From Torreya grandis (lineage: Eukaryota > Streptophyta > Pinopsida > Cupressales > Taxaceae), in NCBI GenBank assembly GCA_037957365.1, contig JARHVA010000123.1, forward strand, positions 1,664,001 to 1,728,000: a stretch of DNA of 64,000 nt, read 5' to 3'. Below, piece after piece: positions 43,401-55,677 of the stretch (its first letter is position 1; each line of letters starts with the position of its first letter). The notes beneath the pieces were generated by a model. That model did no database searches. It was given only the letters and a program-made list of their open reading frames with translations, and was not told the origin of the DNA. The translations under genes were made by a program, and so were the position numbers.

Positions 43401-43572
43401 AGGAGAGACTCGAAATAGTTGGAAGCTAATCTCCCAATTTCCTTATCATCCTCTACCACATTCTGATTCTCATCCTTAAGTCTACAAATAGAGTTTCTCT
43501 TCATGTGCCTCAGAGTAGACTGGCGGAAGAAAGACGTGTTCCTGTCCCCCTCCTTCAACCACTGAATCCTGG
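40440..43572 (-). pseudogene. LINE ORF2 remnant with RT, zinc-binding and C-terminal RNase H
   Basis: Minus strand, N to C: SRIQWLKEGDRNTSFF (43570-43525), TEEEVRMVVFAMGAFKSPGSDEFP (43290-43225; usual K-(A/S)PG-x-DG block), FITLIPKKMKFTSMMDFRPISVCNTVYK (43120-43040), FISGRQILDATITTNEIIHY, GMIFKLDISKAYDRVSWEFL (about 42880-42820), QKRPSFSLS where G-x-PLSP should be, and no intact ADD box (42560-42530 gives DDTILFG in another frame). Then GKSIYFEKSHIYF (42470), SVNFWEDCWL (41810), zf-RVT WLPKLLPKINFFWWALIHNKF...CILCGNEEETITHLLLH (41480-41290), and RNase H NDWFKLNFDGAVKGNP, NNESKALAMLWGI (40885-40710), EGDSK (40680) and REGN-VAD. The first half (endonuclease) is missing: the ORF is cut exactly where the right inverted arm begins. 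Confidence 0.88.
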
Positions 43573-43577
43573 ATTTT

Positions 43578-44351
43578 TTGTTACTAATATCTATAATATT
43601 TATTATAATAGTTATAGAAATATTGTCACAATATTTTAAAGTTTAAATATCATTAATATTACACTATTTTTGTTATATTTTACAATATTCACATTATTAA
43701 ATATTATTAGAATTTAATAATATTTTAATATAAGTAATTTAATAATAAGAGTAATATTTATATTAATAATAACAATTATTATTATAACATTGTAGATTTA
43801 AAAAAAATTAATCTTAAATTTAAGAAAATCTTAAATATTAATAAAAATAGAAATTTTCTTGCATAGAATATTTGATGATAAATTACACTATTCTATTATA
43901 TGTAATATTAAGAATAATTTTAATATTAAAATTTAATAATAAATTTTTATTTTTAATAATCATTATAATATTAATTATTAAACATCTTAATTATCACTAG
44001 ATATTATCTATATACTTATAATATTATTTATAATACAAGTATTATTGAAAAATCATAATTTATTAATTATTTCATTTCATATAGCGTTTTATTCCTTAAT
44101 AAAAACTTCCTTATAGTTACTTGCCTTTTCTTTTTCTTGTTTATTATTTTTGAAATCTTTGTGCAATAATTAATTAGTTTTGGGAAACTTTTTGTAACTG
44201 TCATTTTCTCTACATTTTTTATGGGGTGCAAGATCATGCTGTTCTTCATTCAATTTCTAATTTCCCCTAAGGAAAGATCATAGATGTGGATCCAAAATGT
44301 TGAGAAACATTAAAAAATTCACACAATTTATTCCAAAAACTACTTTACTAT
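43578..44351 (-). repeat. Right arm of long inverted repeat
   Basis: About 774 bp, reverse complement of 37070-37815 with small indels (for example an extra segment near 43855-43915). By eye, identity is high enough to align continuously. The small minus-strand frame at 44067-44249 is not coding. Confidence 0.9.
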
Positions 44352-46249
44352 CTGTATGGACTATGAAAGCACAAAATCTTTGATATATATTGCTTGTTTA
44401 TGTTGTCCCAATGAATGGTTAGCGTAAATTTGTGTTAACAAGGCACAATGCCACACAAGTGGCCCAATCATCTAAATTCTCAATAAGATAGGTAAATTTA
44501 TCTTTCTTGTACTTAAACATCTTGGTAAATATTTTGAATTGTTTGGAGTTTGCTAACACTTGTTTAAATGTTAACATGTACAGGGAAAACTAGTCTATTT
44601 GTTTAAGCACTAGGGTGTTATTTACATTGTGTGTCCAATGAAGTAACTTATTTCCTCGTGCATGTGTGAAAGGAGAAACATTACTAAATTTTCACATTTC
44701 TAAAAAAAACAAATAATTGTATTACTCCTATATTTTAAAAAGTAATTTTAATTCTAGCATTCGACATCATCATTCTATCTACGTCCAATTTCATACTTTC
44801 TACAATATAGTCCCTTTTTAAGTTCGACTTATTTTTGGTCATGTGGTGGTTGTAGTCCTTGACCCGATATTGGTCAACCTTGAAATTCCATTCCTCACTA
44901 CATAGAGTCAGGAAAATAAATCTTTAGGATCTCCTCAGGTGCCTCCTCTATATTCTTTTCCTCTAATTATTCTATTGTCACTTCCTTGATGAAGTCTAAG
45001 TTGAATCCTTTATGTTAGGCAGTGCATAAGCACTTATTGCCTGTAGCCATCATTGTAAATGATTTCATTTTTGGTGACATCCTAGGTATATTTCACTTTG
45101 TGCAAACCCTGAGTCAATCTATCCTCATGTACCCTAAATTTTTTCTTCAGTTTTAAGCTTCAACAAACCCTAATCTCATATATTTATTCCACAAACCCTT
45201 CTCCTTTTGTATTTGGCTGTCTTTCAGTCTCATGGCTCAAATTATATTGGTAATTGATCTGTGTTTCAATTTTTTATCCTAAATTTACCTATAACATGTA
45301 ATTTATTTTCAATTCGGTGTGCCATAGGGTTTTGTTTGCTCTGTGCTTTGTGGCTCATTCAATTTTTTTGAAAATTCCAAGTAGTGAATTTTTTTTGTAT
45401 GGATCAATTTATACTACCTATTGATGTTAATTTCCCTAAAAACACTTGTCGATCTATTTCCATCACCACCACTAACATTTTTGTACATCAATCTTTACTC
45501 ATGGTGAAATCATCCTTGCGCTACTTCCTCTATGTATGACTTACACATTTTATTCCTTCTTACATTCTTAGGTGCAAATACTTAATGCACACGTTCACAA
45601 CCCCTTTCCCTAAAAACCTGACATATCTAGATAATTGGTCATTTATGTGAGTGCATATACCAAATATCCCTTGACAATGTGAGCCTCAATTTTGACCCTA
45701 CCCCACACTAATTATAGGCATGGTACTCCATCACATCAATTACTTTACATTATCATGTTTTAAGTATGTATCCATGTGTTTTCATAGAGACCACATTTCC
45801 TTCTTTCTTCATTTGCACATATGCAAGTGACTGCTACCTTTGATTTTTTTGAAAGAACCCTCCTTGTAAAAAAATGGTATTTGATGTTCATTGCATAATA
45901 GACATATTCTACTTGTGTGTACAAAATTGGTGAAACATAATAATTTTAGAAAAACTTACGTCTTATTATCAAAAGAAAGGACAATCCTTTCATATGAAAA
46001 TTGGTACAATAATTCCATACCAGAATTACTTAGAATTTTGACATAAGGATTTCAATGAAACTTGTCACTCGACTCACCTGATTGAAATTATAGGGATCCT
46101 TGTTTTATTTCTAATGTATTGGTGCAACAAAAAGTTGGTGATTATTTTTAGAGAAAAAAAAAACCACATAAAACTACTATAATTAGGAAATATTGTTGGT
46201 GTTACATCTTGGCATACACCTTATTTGAGTAGCTCATTAGTCATTACGA
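44352..46249. other. Unassigned region
   Basis: No clear gene. On the minus strand 45040-44820 reads as KGFNLDFIKEVTIE and EEAPEEILKIYFPDSM across one or two stops, which is protein-like but of no family I know; it could be a further piece of a repeat-borne polyprotein. The rest is AT-rich with no recognised repeat. Confidence 0.35.
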
Positions 46250-47060
46250 ATGGAAAGGCTTGAGCCTACTCCCATTGAAATGCTTAGGTAGCATTTCTCC
46301 ATTCAAAGTGTACCATTTACATGTGATCATTTTTAAAACATAATGAATAATATAAGGTCCCATCTAGCAAATATGAATATTTCCTTCATGATTCACATAT
46401 ATTGAATCATAAAGTAGCACATGCACATATTTGTGTAATTTTTTTACATTGATGTGTTTTTCATGCTGTTATTTTTGTCTTTCATTTTCAACTCCTTGAC
46501 TCGACTTAATGAAAACACACTTTACATATAGCTTCATGAGCACTTTTATCCATGCATCTAAGGAATCCTTATCTTCTATTGGTACGACATGTGTAATGCA
46601 CATGGAGGGCACCAAAAACTCCATAAGTAGAATAAATTCCTTATCAAATACCAACTAGAATAAGGTAGACTTGTTCAATATCGTTAGGTTTTCTATACGT
46701 CCAAATTAAAATGAAGACCCAATCACCCCAATCCTTGCATCTTACATCATAGTTCTTGGTCATTCCAAGATTATTCTTGAAAATTTTTACCATCCCATTG
46801 GCTTGAGGATGGTATGAGGTAGCCTTATTATGCACCACCATGAACTAAGCTAGTAAAACACACACTATCAATTGTTGGTGAGGCTCAAAGAGCACATGTA
46901 ACTACTTAAAATATTATCCCCCAAAAGTCATGCCACCATGTAAATAATGTATTTATTATTTGGGGTTGATTCTATCCACTTAGTAAGGTAATCCATATCC
47001 ATTATGATATATTATGCACCAATCCTTTGTGAGGCAAGGGAAATGGGTTCAACCTGATGT
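46250..47060 (-). pseudogene. Ty3/gypsy integrase remnant
   Basis: Minus strand. MDYLTKWIES (about 47000; usual VDYFTKW-x-EA), then decayed core, then VVHNKATSYHPQANGMVKIFKNNL (46841-46770; YHPQ-x-NG and the E/K helix, with catalytic glutamate replaced by K in VKIF), WVFILIWTYRKPND, MEFLVPSMCIT (46625-46590), and a C-terminal GPYIIHYVLK ... LNGEMLPKHFNGSRLKPF block (46370-46260). It would join element DNA to the target if intact. Neither RT nor an LTR is found next to it, so it is an isolated fragment. Confidence 0.8.
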
Positions 47061-48329
47061 AAGAGAATCAGATTTTAGTTGTTTATTTTTAAAAATTTGG
47101 GCTTGAGTAGGTTTTAGGGATCATATTTTATCTCTGTGAAGCTTTTACATGCTTCACCTTGCTTTGTTTTGGTCATTTTAGCTTGTTTTCAATTTTCCCA
47201 CCAAAATTAGAAATTGAAAATTTTAAATGTGTTTAAGATGTTTAAATAAATTTTATTATCTCTTAATGTTTGGTGTTGTCATGATAATTCATGGAGGGGT
47301 CAAGGAATGTATTAGGACAAGTTTGGAATAGTTCTAAGGTCTTAACTCTTAACTGACTTGTCAAACTCAACTAAGGTTGATATCTTGAGTAAAGACATAT
47401 GTTGAGTTATGAAGTTAGTTAGATAGTTTAGGAGTTTTTAGAGTGAGAAAGGGAGAGAGAGGAGGATAGGAGTATGTGTGAAAGATAATAAAAAAATGAG
47501 AGATACCAATAAACTCTAATATTTGAAATAATTTGAATAAAATAATGAGGAAGTTCTGAAAAATAAGGTTTTTGACATGACTGTGTAATACATTTACACT
47601 AAAATAACGAAAATAATGTTTTTATTGAATTCATTACTAAAAGTTTAAATCCTATATCACATGTAAGTTGATGTATTTGTTACTTTAGAAACATATTTAT
47701 TACTTTGGAATAATTTTATTCATGTTGCAGGTTTAAAAAGAAGGTACAAGTTTTTTGCAGTCAAGAAAGGTGCTTTTACAGTTAGGAAAAAGTTGTTTTT
47801 CTCATATTTTGAGATCGTTCAAGGTTCAAAGATAGTTGAAAGAGTTAGATATAAAGGTTTAATACTTTATCCAAATTAAATATTTTAAAATAATATATTA
47901 AAATTTAAATTTAACTTGATTTAGTGCGTTCGACTTGTACACAAGCAAAACACCCCAAACTAGGGTTTTGGAAGACTAAAATCTTTGTAAAACAAAAACC
48001 AAGATACCAAAAATAATGGTGTAATAGGATGTATGTGAAATTTTAAAAGTGGGTTTGAATTTTTTTATCATCTTGAGTGAAAGATATTAAGGTTTCTCAG
48101 TCTGTAGGTTTAATTGCAAGGCCTAGAAACCATGTTTTCACATTTTCTTGCATTTTCAAATTTGAACAACGCTATAAGTAAAAATAGTGAGTTGAGATAA
48201 CATAAAATCAATGTATAAGAGGTTATTTTAGCATTAAAACTTCTTATTTTGTTGAAATTTATAGTCAATAATATTATAGGCCTATTCTTCCTTAAGGTAA
48301 TGCTAGAGGAGGTCCAAGAAGACAACCAA
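47061..48329. other. Unassigned; possible 5' region of the following gypsy element
   Basis: AT-rich, no coding. A TGATGTAAGAGAATCAG start at 47057 could be an LTR edge, but I found no second copy and no standard primer site before the gag region, so no call is made. Confidence 0.3.
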
Positions 48330-49479
48330 GAGATGTATTGGTGGAAGAGATGCTAAATTTGCAAGCACATTTAGAGAAAATAGAAATTAATCAAAGAAGA
48401 GATGAAATGATAGGAAATGTGAGCGATAAAGAATAAGAATGACAAGAAGAGGTTGTAGAAGAAGAAGAGGAAGAAATAACATAATAAATAATCCTAAAAA
48501 CAATCATATGAGTAGGTTCCAAGCATAAATTGGAGGTTCTAGTATATGAAGGCAACCTAAATTATGTTAAAGAACTTGTGGATTGAATAAATTCAATGAA
48601 TAAATACTTTGATTATGAATATATAGCTGAAGATAATAAGTTCAAGTTTGCTTGTACTAGGTTGAAGGGACATGCATCTCTTTTGTGGGATAGTGTTAAA
48701 GATGAAAGAAGGAAAAAAGACAAAGAAAAAATCAAGTCATGAGAAAAAATGATAGCTAAAATCAAGTCAAAATTCAAACCTATAGAATACCATACAAACT
48801 TGTTAATAAACTCCAAAACTTGAAGAAAAAAATATGAGAGTAAAGGAGTATACTGAAGAATTCTATAAGCTTACAATCATAGCTAGTCATGTCGAAGAAG
48901 ATGTTGAGAAAATAACAAAGTATATCAATGATTTGAAGTTCAATATTCAAGATGAAATCAATTTTTCAAGTCTCTAAGATTAGTGAAAGATGCTTATCAA
49001 TTTGCTCTCAAGGTAAAAGAGAAGTTGGCTAGGAAACAAACTCATTAAGCTAGAGGAAGAGACAAAAATTTTAGAGCTAGAGGACAATAATGTGGGATAA
49101 GTCAGTTACAAGTTCATAATGAAGAAGCAAGCATCTCTCAAGGTCAAGATAACAATACAAGAGGAGGCTATTCATACAAAGGAGGAAGGCTATATACAAA
49201 AGGTAGAGGAAGATGATTTTTGGGTTTTTTTAATAAAAATGTAACATGTATGCTTGCCATAGGTATATGATTGTCTTAAGAATTCACAAACAAGTCATAA
49301 AAGAACTGAAGGTAGAAATCAAGTTGTTTAAGCTGTGGAAGAAAGTGTAATATCAACATTACATGTAGAATAACTTAAAGTGGTAGAGTCCTTATTGATG
49401 AAAATAGTACTACTAAAGCTAAAAATAAAAGTGAATGAACCAGCATAAAAGAAGGCCTTGTTTAAAACTACATAAAAAT

Positions 49480-49931
49480 CTAAAGGTAAATGTTGTAAGA
49501 TTATGATTGATAGTCGTAGTACAAATAACTTGGTTTCTTTAAAAATGGTTGAAAAAATAGGATTAAAAATATTGAAACATCCTACACTATATAAAGTATC
49601 TTGGCTTTAAAAGAGATATCAAATACTAGTCAATGAGTAATGTAAGGTTTATTTTTAGATTGGTAGCTATAAGGATGAATTAATTTGTGACATTATGCCT
49701 ATACATGTTTTCCATGTGTTGTTGGGTAGACCTTGGCAGTTTGATAGGAGGGTTATATATGATGGAAGGAGTAACACATATACATTGGACATGGATGGAA
49801 AGAAACATACCTTGACACCATTAAAAGATGAAAATGAAGTGACTAAAAATAATTCTAAGGTGCTGATAATAGTTGGAAATAAATTCTTACAACTGATAAA
49901 CAGAGAAGAGGTTAGTTGTACATTGGTTTAA
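49480..49931 (+). pseudogene. Protease region of chromovirus-like element
   Basis: About 49490-49560 reads CCKIMIDSRSTNNLVSLKMVEK, in which the active-site DSG has become DSR. A stop follows, then the open 78-codon frame 49695-49931 gives MPIHVFHVLLGRPWQFDRRV with DGRSNTYTL and GKKHTLTPLK, the conserved C-terminal half of the protease and the linker before RT in plant chromoviruses. Inactive by the G to R change and nonsense codons. Confidence 0.8.
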
Positions 49932-50019
49932 AAACCTAAAAAAATCATTATAACCACTAAGCTGACTGATTTACCCTTGAAAATTCAATTTTTTAAGATG
50001 AATATGTGGATATAGTAGT

Positions 50020-50720
50020 TGATGAGTTTCCAAATGAGTTTATACCAATGAGGAAGATAAGCCATCATATAGATCTCATTCTAGGAGCTAATCTACCAAA
50101 CAAAGTAGACTATAGAATGACACCTAAGGAGAATGAAGAGATCAAAAGATAAGCACATGAGTTGTTAGATGAATTTTTGATTAGAGAGATTCTAAATCCA
50201 TGTGTTGTACCAACATATTAACTCCTAAGAAAGGTGGAGAGTGGATAATATATACAGACTCCAGATCTATCAACAAGATAACTATAAAGTATAATTTTTC
50301 ATTGCCAAGAATGGATGATCTAATGGATTGTTTGAGTGGAACACAATATTTCTCAAAGATAGATTTGAAGAGTGGTTACCATCAAATCAGAATTAGAGAG
50401 GGTGATGAGTAGAAAACAACTTTCAAGACTAATGATGGATTGTATAAGTAAATTGTTATGCCATTTGGTTTGAACAATGCTCCTAATACCTTCATAAGAC
50501 TAATGAATGAGTTGTTAAGGCCATTTATAGGTAAATTTGTTATTGTTTACTTGGATGACATTTTGATCTTCAACCAATAAAATGAGAAACACATCAAACA
50601 TCATAGGATGGTGTTGAATAGGTTACAAAAAGATAAATGATTGATTAACCTAAAAAAGTGTACCTTCATACAAACTGAGTTGGTTTATTTGGTATTTTTC
50701 ATTTTGAAAGATGGTTTGAA
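50020..50720 (+). pseudogene. Reverse transcriptase of chromovirus-like element
   Basis: Frames give FPNEFIPMRKISHHIDLILGANLPNK (50030-50105), LIREILNPCVVPTY, then a clean 70-codon piece (50200-50412) with IIYTDSRSINKITIKYNFSLPRMDDLMDCLSGTQYFSKIDLKSGYHQIRIREGDE. In this piece the usual VDYR has become TDSR, while the first catalytic aspartate in FSKIDLKSGYHQI is kept. [16 protein letters not shown] (50462-50515) and [10 protein letters not shown] follow, with YLDD intact at 50548-50559. Thumb region 50585-50720 has stops (Q to stop in several places). Confidence 0.85.
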
Positions 50721-50879
50721 GATGGACTAAGGAAAGGTAAGATAAATAGTGGCATGGCTTACTCTAAGAAGCATTTTTGAGGTAAGAAGCTTTCATGGAT
50801 TAGCTAGTTTCTATAGAAAGTTCATTATAAATTTAGTGGTATTTGTACACCTATTGTTGAAACTATAATAGATGAAAAG

Positions 50880-51250
50880 AAGAAATTTCATTGGACTGAA
50901 TCAGCCGAGAGGAACTTTTAGATTTTGAAGAAAAATATAACTAAGTAGCCTATCTTAACCTTACCTGACTTTAAAAAACTCTTTCAAGTTGAATGTGATG
51001 TTTGAGGGTAGCTATTGGAGCTGTTCTAAGTCAAGAATGAAGGCCTATTGCCTACTTTAATGAAAATATGAATGAAGCGAAGAATAATTATTCAACCTAT
51101 GATCAATAATTCTATGCCATTATTTAAGCATTGAATAAGTGGAGGCACTATTTGTTGCCTAAGGAGTTTGTGATTTATACAGATAATCATGCTTTATAAT
51201 TCATCAATAATTAAATTAAACTGAGACAAAGACATATGAAATGGATAAAA
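50880..51250 (+). pseudogene. RNase H of chromovirus-like element
   Basis: FHWTESAERNF and ILTLPDFKKLFQVECDV (50888-51003), then a frameshift; NYSTYDQ-FYAII (51090-51125), GGTICCLRSL in the wrong frame for RHYLLPKEFVIYTDNHAL (51140-51190), and HMKWIK at 51235. The order matches Ty3/gypsy RNase H. Two frameshifts and several stops. Confidence 0.7.
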
Positions 51251-51499
51251 TTATTATAAAATTTATCTTTTATTCTCAAACATAAGAGCGGGTAGTCCAA
51301 TAAGGTAGTTGATTTTTTGAGTATGAGGAGTATAATCATACATGCATCTCAAGTTAGTAGTTTAGGATTTGAGTCATTAAAGAAGGTGTATGAGAAAGAT
51401 ACAGATTTCAAAGAAACATGTGAGGCTTTTAGGAATCCAATAATCATGGATAGGAGTCCATGTATGGACTACATGATTCAATAAGGATTTTTATTCAAC

Positions 51500-51790
51500 C
51501 TGTAGACATTTCAATCATCTAGATAAAATTACAAAAAATAGTGGATGAACTCTTTAAATGCCACAATTATGATGAAAAAAATACTTCTAGCGATTCTTCA
51601 ACCCAAAATGCATCACATTATATGTAAAGGCCCCAATTTTTTTGAAAAAGGCATATTGGGATGATTTTCATCTTTGATTTGGATAATATGGTACCCTAAA
51701 AAACCATCATTGAACATATAAATCTGACACCTTATAACTCCTTCCCATATTTCTTCAGTAAATGGGGATGAGAATGGATCTATAAATGTT
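51500..51790 (-). pseudogene. Ty3/gypsy RT fragment in opposite orientation
   Basis: On the minus strand: YHIIQIKDENHPNMPF (51690-51645), a KKLGPLHIM / FTYNVMHFGLKN block in adjacent frames (51640-51600; usual W-G-x-F-x-Y-x-V-M-PFGLKNA), FIHYFL and YLDD at 51514-51525 (rc of ATCATCTAGATA). It abuts the integrase start of the + strand element, so two gypsy fragments meet tail-to-tail near 51490. Confidence 0.7.
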
Positions 51791-54700
51791 TTACCTTATT
51801 TTTGATAATACAATATTGGATTAAGAAGTGTATTATATGTATAAAGGTTTAAAATTATAAATATAAGAATGCTAAAGATGTACAATAACCAACTAATATG
51901 CTTTGGAAAAATTTATAAATATGAAAAGTTTCTAATTTAGGAGAGTATTAAGAATAAAAGTACTTAACTTGCACAATGATATTTGTTGATTGTTCCAACT
52001 ATTTGAATTTGAAAAAAATAAGAAGAGGTGACTATTTAGGCTTAGTATCAATAATTTTTTTAGAAACTAGATCTAGACAGGAGCGTAATAGGAAGACATC
52101 GATGCAATGTGCTTGAGTTTGTTAACCGTATACTTTTCTTAGTTGACTCCGACAAACAACATAAAAAATAATATAGAGAAAGCATGAATCTATAAGTGAC
52201 AAATCAAAATCAGATGTTAAAAATATTTTTTCATAGGAGCATAATAGTAGACAAAAACACAATGTGCCTTAGTCCATTGATCGTAGACTTATCTGGGTAA
52301 ACTTTGGATTTAAACTAATTTATGCACCTATTGTACTTGTAGATGATGATAAATTTGAGGTATCACACTTAGGGTTTGGCTATGTAGAAATTGTTGTGTG
52401 ACTTATATTATATTTGAATCCTTAGGGTACTTTGATAGCTTGAAATACTACCATAAAAAGAGGGGAGTGTAATGGGTTGAGCTGACTAAATCACCTCATT
52501 AATGATTAATCACTGCCTATGTATCTAATAATCGAAGGAGAGAAATCAAGCCCACATAGTTCTCCTACCTATAATGAATGTAAAATTGTGCTCTTTTGAC
52601 TGTGTATGCAACTAAAAGCTAGATTTGATATTTGAAAATGATAGCTCTTGAATTGATTTAGAGGGATCTTGACTTGGATTATGGTTGATCCTTATTAATA
52701 ATGAAGAATGTGGGTAGAATAAGGTAGAATTTATCAATGTATGAAATTATGTAAGCTTGTACCAAGTGAATAGCAAGTGGGGAAAATGAATGACTTTAGC
52801 ATGTATTTATAAGTGAAACTTTTAACAATTTCCTATAGCTAACCTTATGACATATGTGAAGAGACCCAAAATATTGATTTTAAGTTTATAAAATATCTAT
52901 TATTTGGTGCAAGATGAGACCAACCCAAGTGGATAGGGGAGCAATGCATTGTTGTATGCTTAGGGGGGACCTGTTGAGGAGGATTAAAGACAATTGTCCT
53001 TTTTAGGGGACAGTCTGAAGGTAATCTTAATTAGCTTGAGCATTTGAAAATAATATTTTTATGGAATGATAATGGAAAAAAGAGTCGAGCCTGCATATAG
53101 ACAAATGCGTAAGAGGAATGATAAATAAGAATCATGTAATTATGTGCAAGTTATGTGCCTACGAAGATGCCAAGAATTAGCATTGTCAAGTATCTATGAC
53201 CAAATTTATGTATCTATATTTCATCCCTCTTTATCCTAGAAATTAAATTGCTAGAGTGAATTAGAGAGGTTGAACCTAAGTGTACAAAACACACTTTGTG
53301 TTTGATTAGATAATTCAATTGTGTAGGACACTCAATTTTGAAAACCTTTCAACAACTTGTATTCATTTTGTTGATTTGAATTTTTGAAAAATATTGAAAT
53401 TTTAAATTTACAAAATTGAAAAGAGAGCAAGGAATAACTACACCTATATGTAGGTGAAACCCATTTGCCCTGTAACCTATAACTAATAATGGAGAACTAT
53501 TCACCCTTAATGAAGTAATTGAAGAAGCTGAACTAATTACAAATTGAGAATGATCAAGTCCCAATTTGAATAACTAATCAAGATTTTGAGTTAGAAATAT
53601 ACATTATTCCAACTCTCATGAAAAGGAATAATACCCATTGCAATAACCTAAAAATGTGGAACTGAGATAGGTTCACTATAAATGATGCCAGATCCATTGA
53701 GGGTCACTAGACTCGAATGTACGTCATCCACATAGATTCAAATCACATTTCTACAAATGGATCTAGATTCTAGACTTGCATGATAAAAAGAGAATGAAGA
53801 ATATTCATTCCCCATCATGACCACATTGATCATATAATTTGGAATGTTTTGTGTTTGAATTTGCATATTTTTATATTTTAAACTTTGAAATTTCCATCTT
53901 TGAATAAGCTTGAGCATGAATGAGTATCATTCTCCTTCTAAGTATGTGACAATGATATAGAATTCTATGCATCTATATGCTCAGTTTTATTTTTTATTTA
54001 CAACCTATAACTTTGATCTTGTAACTATTTTACACATGCCCATGCATTTGTATTAAAGTGGGTACAATTATATATTTTGAGTATTTGAGAAGTGAGCACT
54101 GCATATGAATGTCATATGCCCCAATAATCTGTATGAATGTGCTAAAATGTGCTTAATTTATGAATCATTTTGAGTATTTTGATTTTTTTATTTTGCTTAT
54201 AAAATATTATTTCACATTGAAAACCTGTAATCTTTTTTTTCAACCTATGTTTTGTACCCTATCTGTTCATGGAGATTTGGATATTTAAAATAAGCCCACT
54301 ATGATGCATCCCCTTTGAGATGAGGGATGTAGCCTTAAAGTCACTCATCTAAAAATAAGAGTTATCTATATCATGTGATAAATATATGATCATATGGTTT
54401 TATGTCGTCATGTTGGAGAGATTGTTATCATATAAAATACAATTTGGTATTTGAAACATATACATAACATATTGGATTTGAGGCACACAAGTGTCATGTC
54501 TAGATAGATATAACATTGAACTATGCAGTAAATTAAGTATCTTTGACACAGAATATGTCCTATAAGTGCATGATGAACACAATGACACCAATAATTAAGC
54601 TCAACAAACACACATGCAATAATGCCATGAAATGTCATATAATAAGGCTAGAAGTCACATACAAGGGACATGTTCAAATGTCACATAAACAAAGATTACA

Positions 54701-55305
54701 TACACATAAGGTCAAATGCCACAAGAAATGTATATGTTTAAATGCCACACATTCCACATAATGATCTCATAGAGATTCTCAATCAATATGCACACAATGG
54801 CCAAGGCCACACACAATAAACAAACAATGTTAAGCCTATTATGTAAGAATGTAAACAACACCGAATAAACATATAAAACATGAAAACTGCTCTTTGAAAC
54901 CCATATGTATCAAAGTCATAATGTTATATAAGTAGCATATCTAGTATCATAATGTAAAATATGAGTGATTTAGTAGGACACTTGTAAAATATGCAACTCA
55001 ACATTTTATTTGAGGTCATAAATAAATATAACCTGTTGTAGTGTAACTTGTAGATTTAGATGCCCCAACATAGACATGGCCATTGGGTAGAATGGATGTC
55101 CAACACTAAGAATGTATATATAATGTATGTCCTACATCACACCTAAATACTCTCATAAAATGGGTGCATGAGTATAAAGTAATATGTTACCTACCAAGAT
55201 ATATCATAAATTAACATATTTAAAAAAATGAAAACTAGAATCTTATGTCATGCTTAGGATCTGATTTTTACTTTTTTGAAAATATTTTGAATGTTTTTAC
55301 ATTTT

Positions 55306-55308
<3 letters not shown>
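51791..55308. other. Unassigned AT-rich region
   Basis: No coding signature. Two related blocks around AGGAGCGTAATAGGAAGACATCGATGC (52079-52140) and AGGAGCATAATAGTAGACAAAAACAC (52236-52290) are an old direct repeat of about 157-bp offset. 54545-54760 holds many ATGCCACA / TGTCACATAAA words at irregular spacing, which gives the 72-codon frame there. Confidence 0.4.
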
Positions 55309-55358
<50 letters not shown>

Positions 55359-55382
55359 GTATGTATGCATGCATGTATGTGT
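55309..55382. repeat. Compound (AT)n-(ATGT)n microsatellite
   Basis: About 19 AT units (55309-55346) followed by about nine ATGT/ATGC tetranucleotides to 55382. Confidence 0.97.
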
Positions 55383-55672
55383 ATTTTAAATATTTGATTT
55401 TTTTGTATTTTTAATAAATTTGGAAGGGGAACTGACCTATGATCCCATCAATGGAAGGATTATATTATATGCTTGGGTCAAAGAAATGTAACCTAATTTT
55501 CCATGGATGAAGAATGCTACATGTAGATAATTCAGAATCTAAAAAATCATTGACTATCATATCAAAACTATCATGATAACTACTTGTAGACTTTGTTGCC
55601 ACATGTTTAACTAGAGAGGGTGCATGAGTTGGGGAAGTCTATTGAATAACTACTTGTGTTTTTTGTGGAGCA

Positions 55673-55677
55673 TGTTA
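55673..55677. repeat. Target site duplication TGTTA, left copy
   Basis: TGTTA immediately before the TGTATAC terminus; identical TGTTA at 61434-61438 immediately after GCATACA. Confidence 0.85.

Larger units (their letters stand above)
48330..51480 (+). mobile_element. Degenerate chromovirus-like Ty3/gypsy gag-pol
   Basis: Same-strand frames give a gag (VEEMLNLQAHLEKIE, FDYEYIAEDNKFKFACTRLKGHASLLWDSV at 48605-48695, then K-rich sequence to 49210), protease (49480-49931), RT (50020-50720), RNase H (50880-51250) and the start of integrase (VVDFLSMRS, DYMIQ-GFLFNL; 51305-51500). The HVLLGRPWQFDRR block and the order without an extra RNase H suggest a chromovirus rather than the Tat-like elements elsewhere in the window. 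Many stops (TAA/TAG). Neither LTR was found and the integrase core and chromodomain are missing: an inverted gypsy fragment begins at once. Confidence 0.85.

Noticed and set aside
54408..54761. Overlapping Cys/His/Met-rich frames on both strands
   Set aside because: Made by scattered ATGCCACA/TGTCACAT words; no consistent domain.
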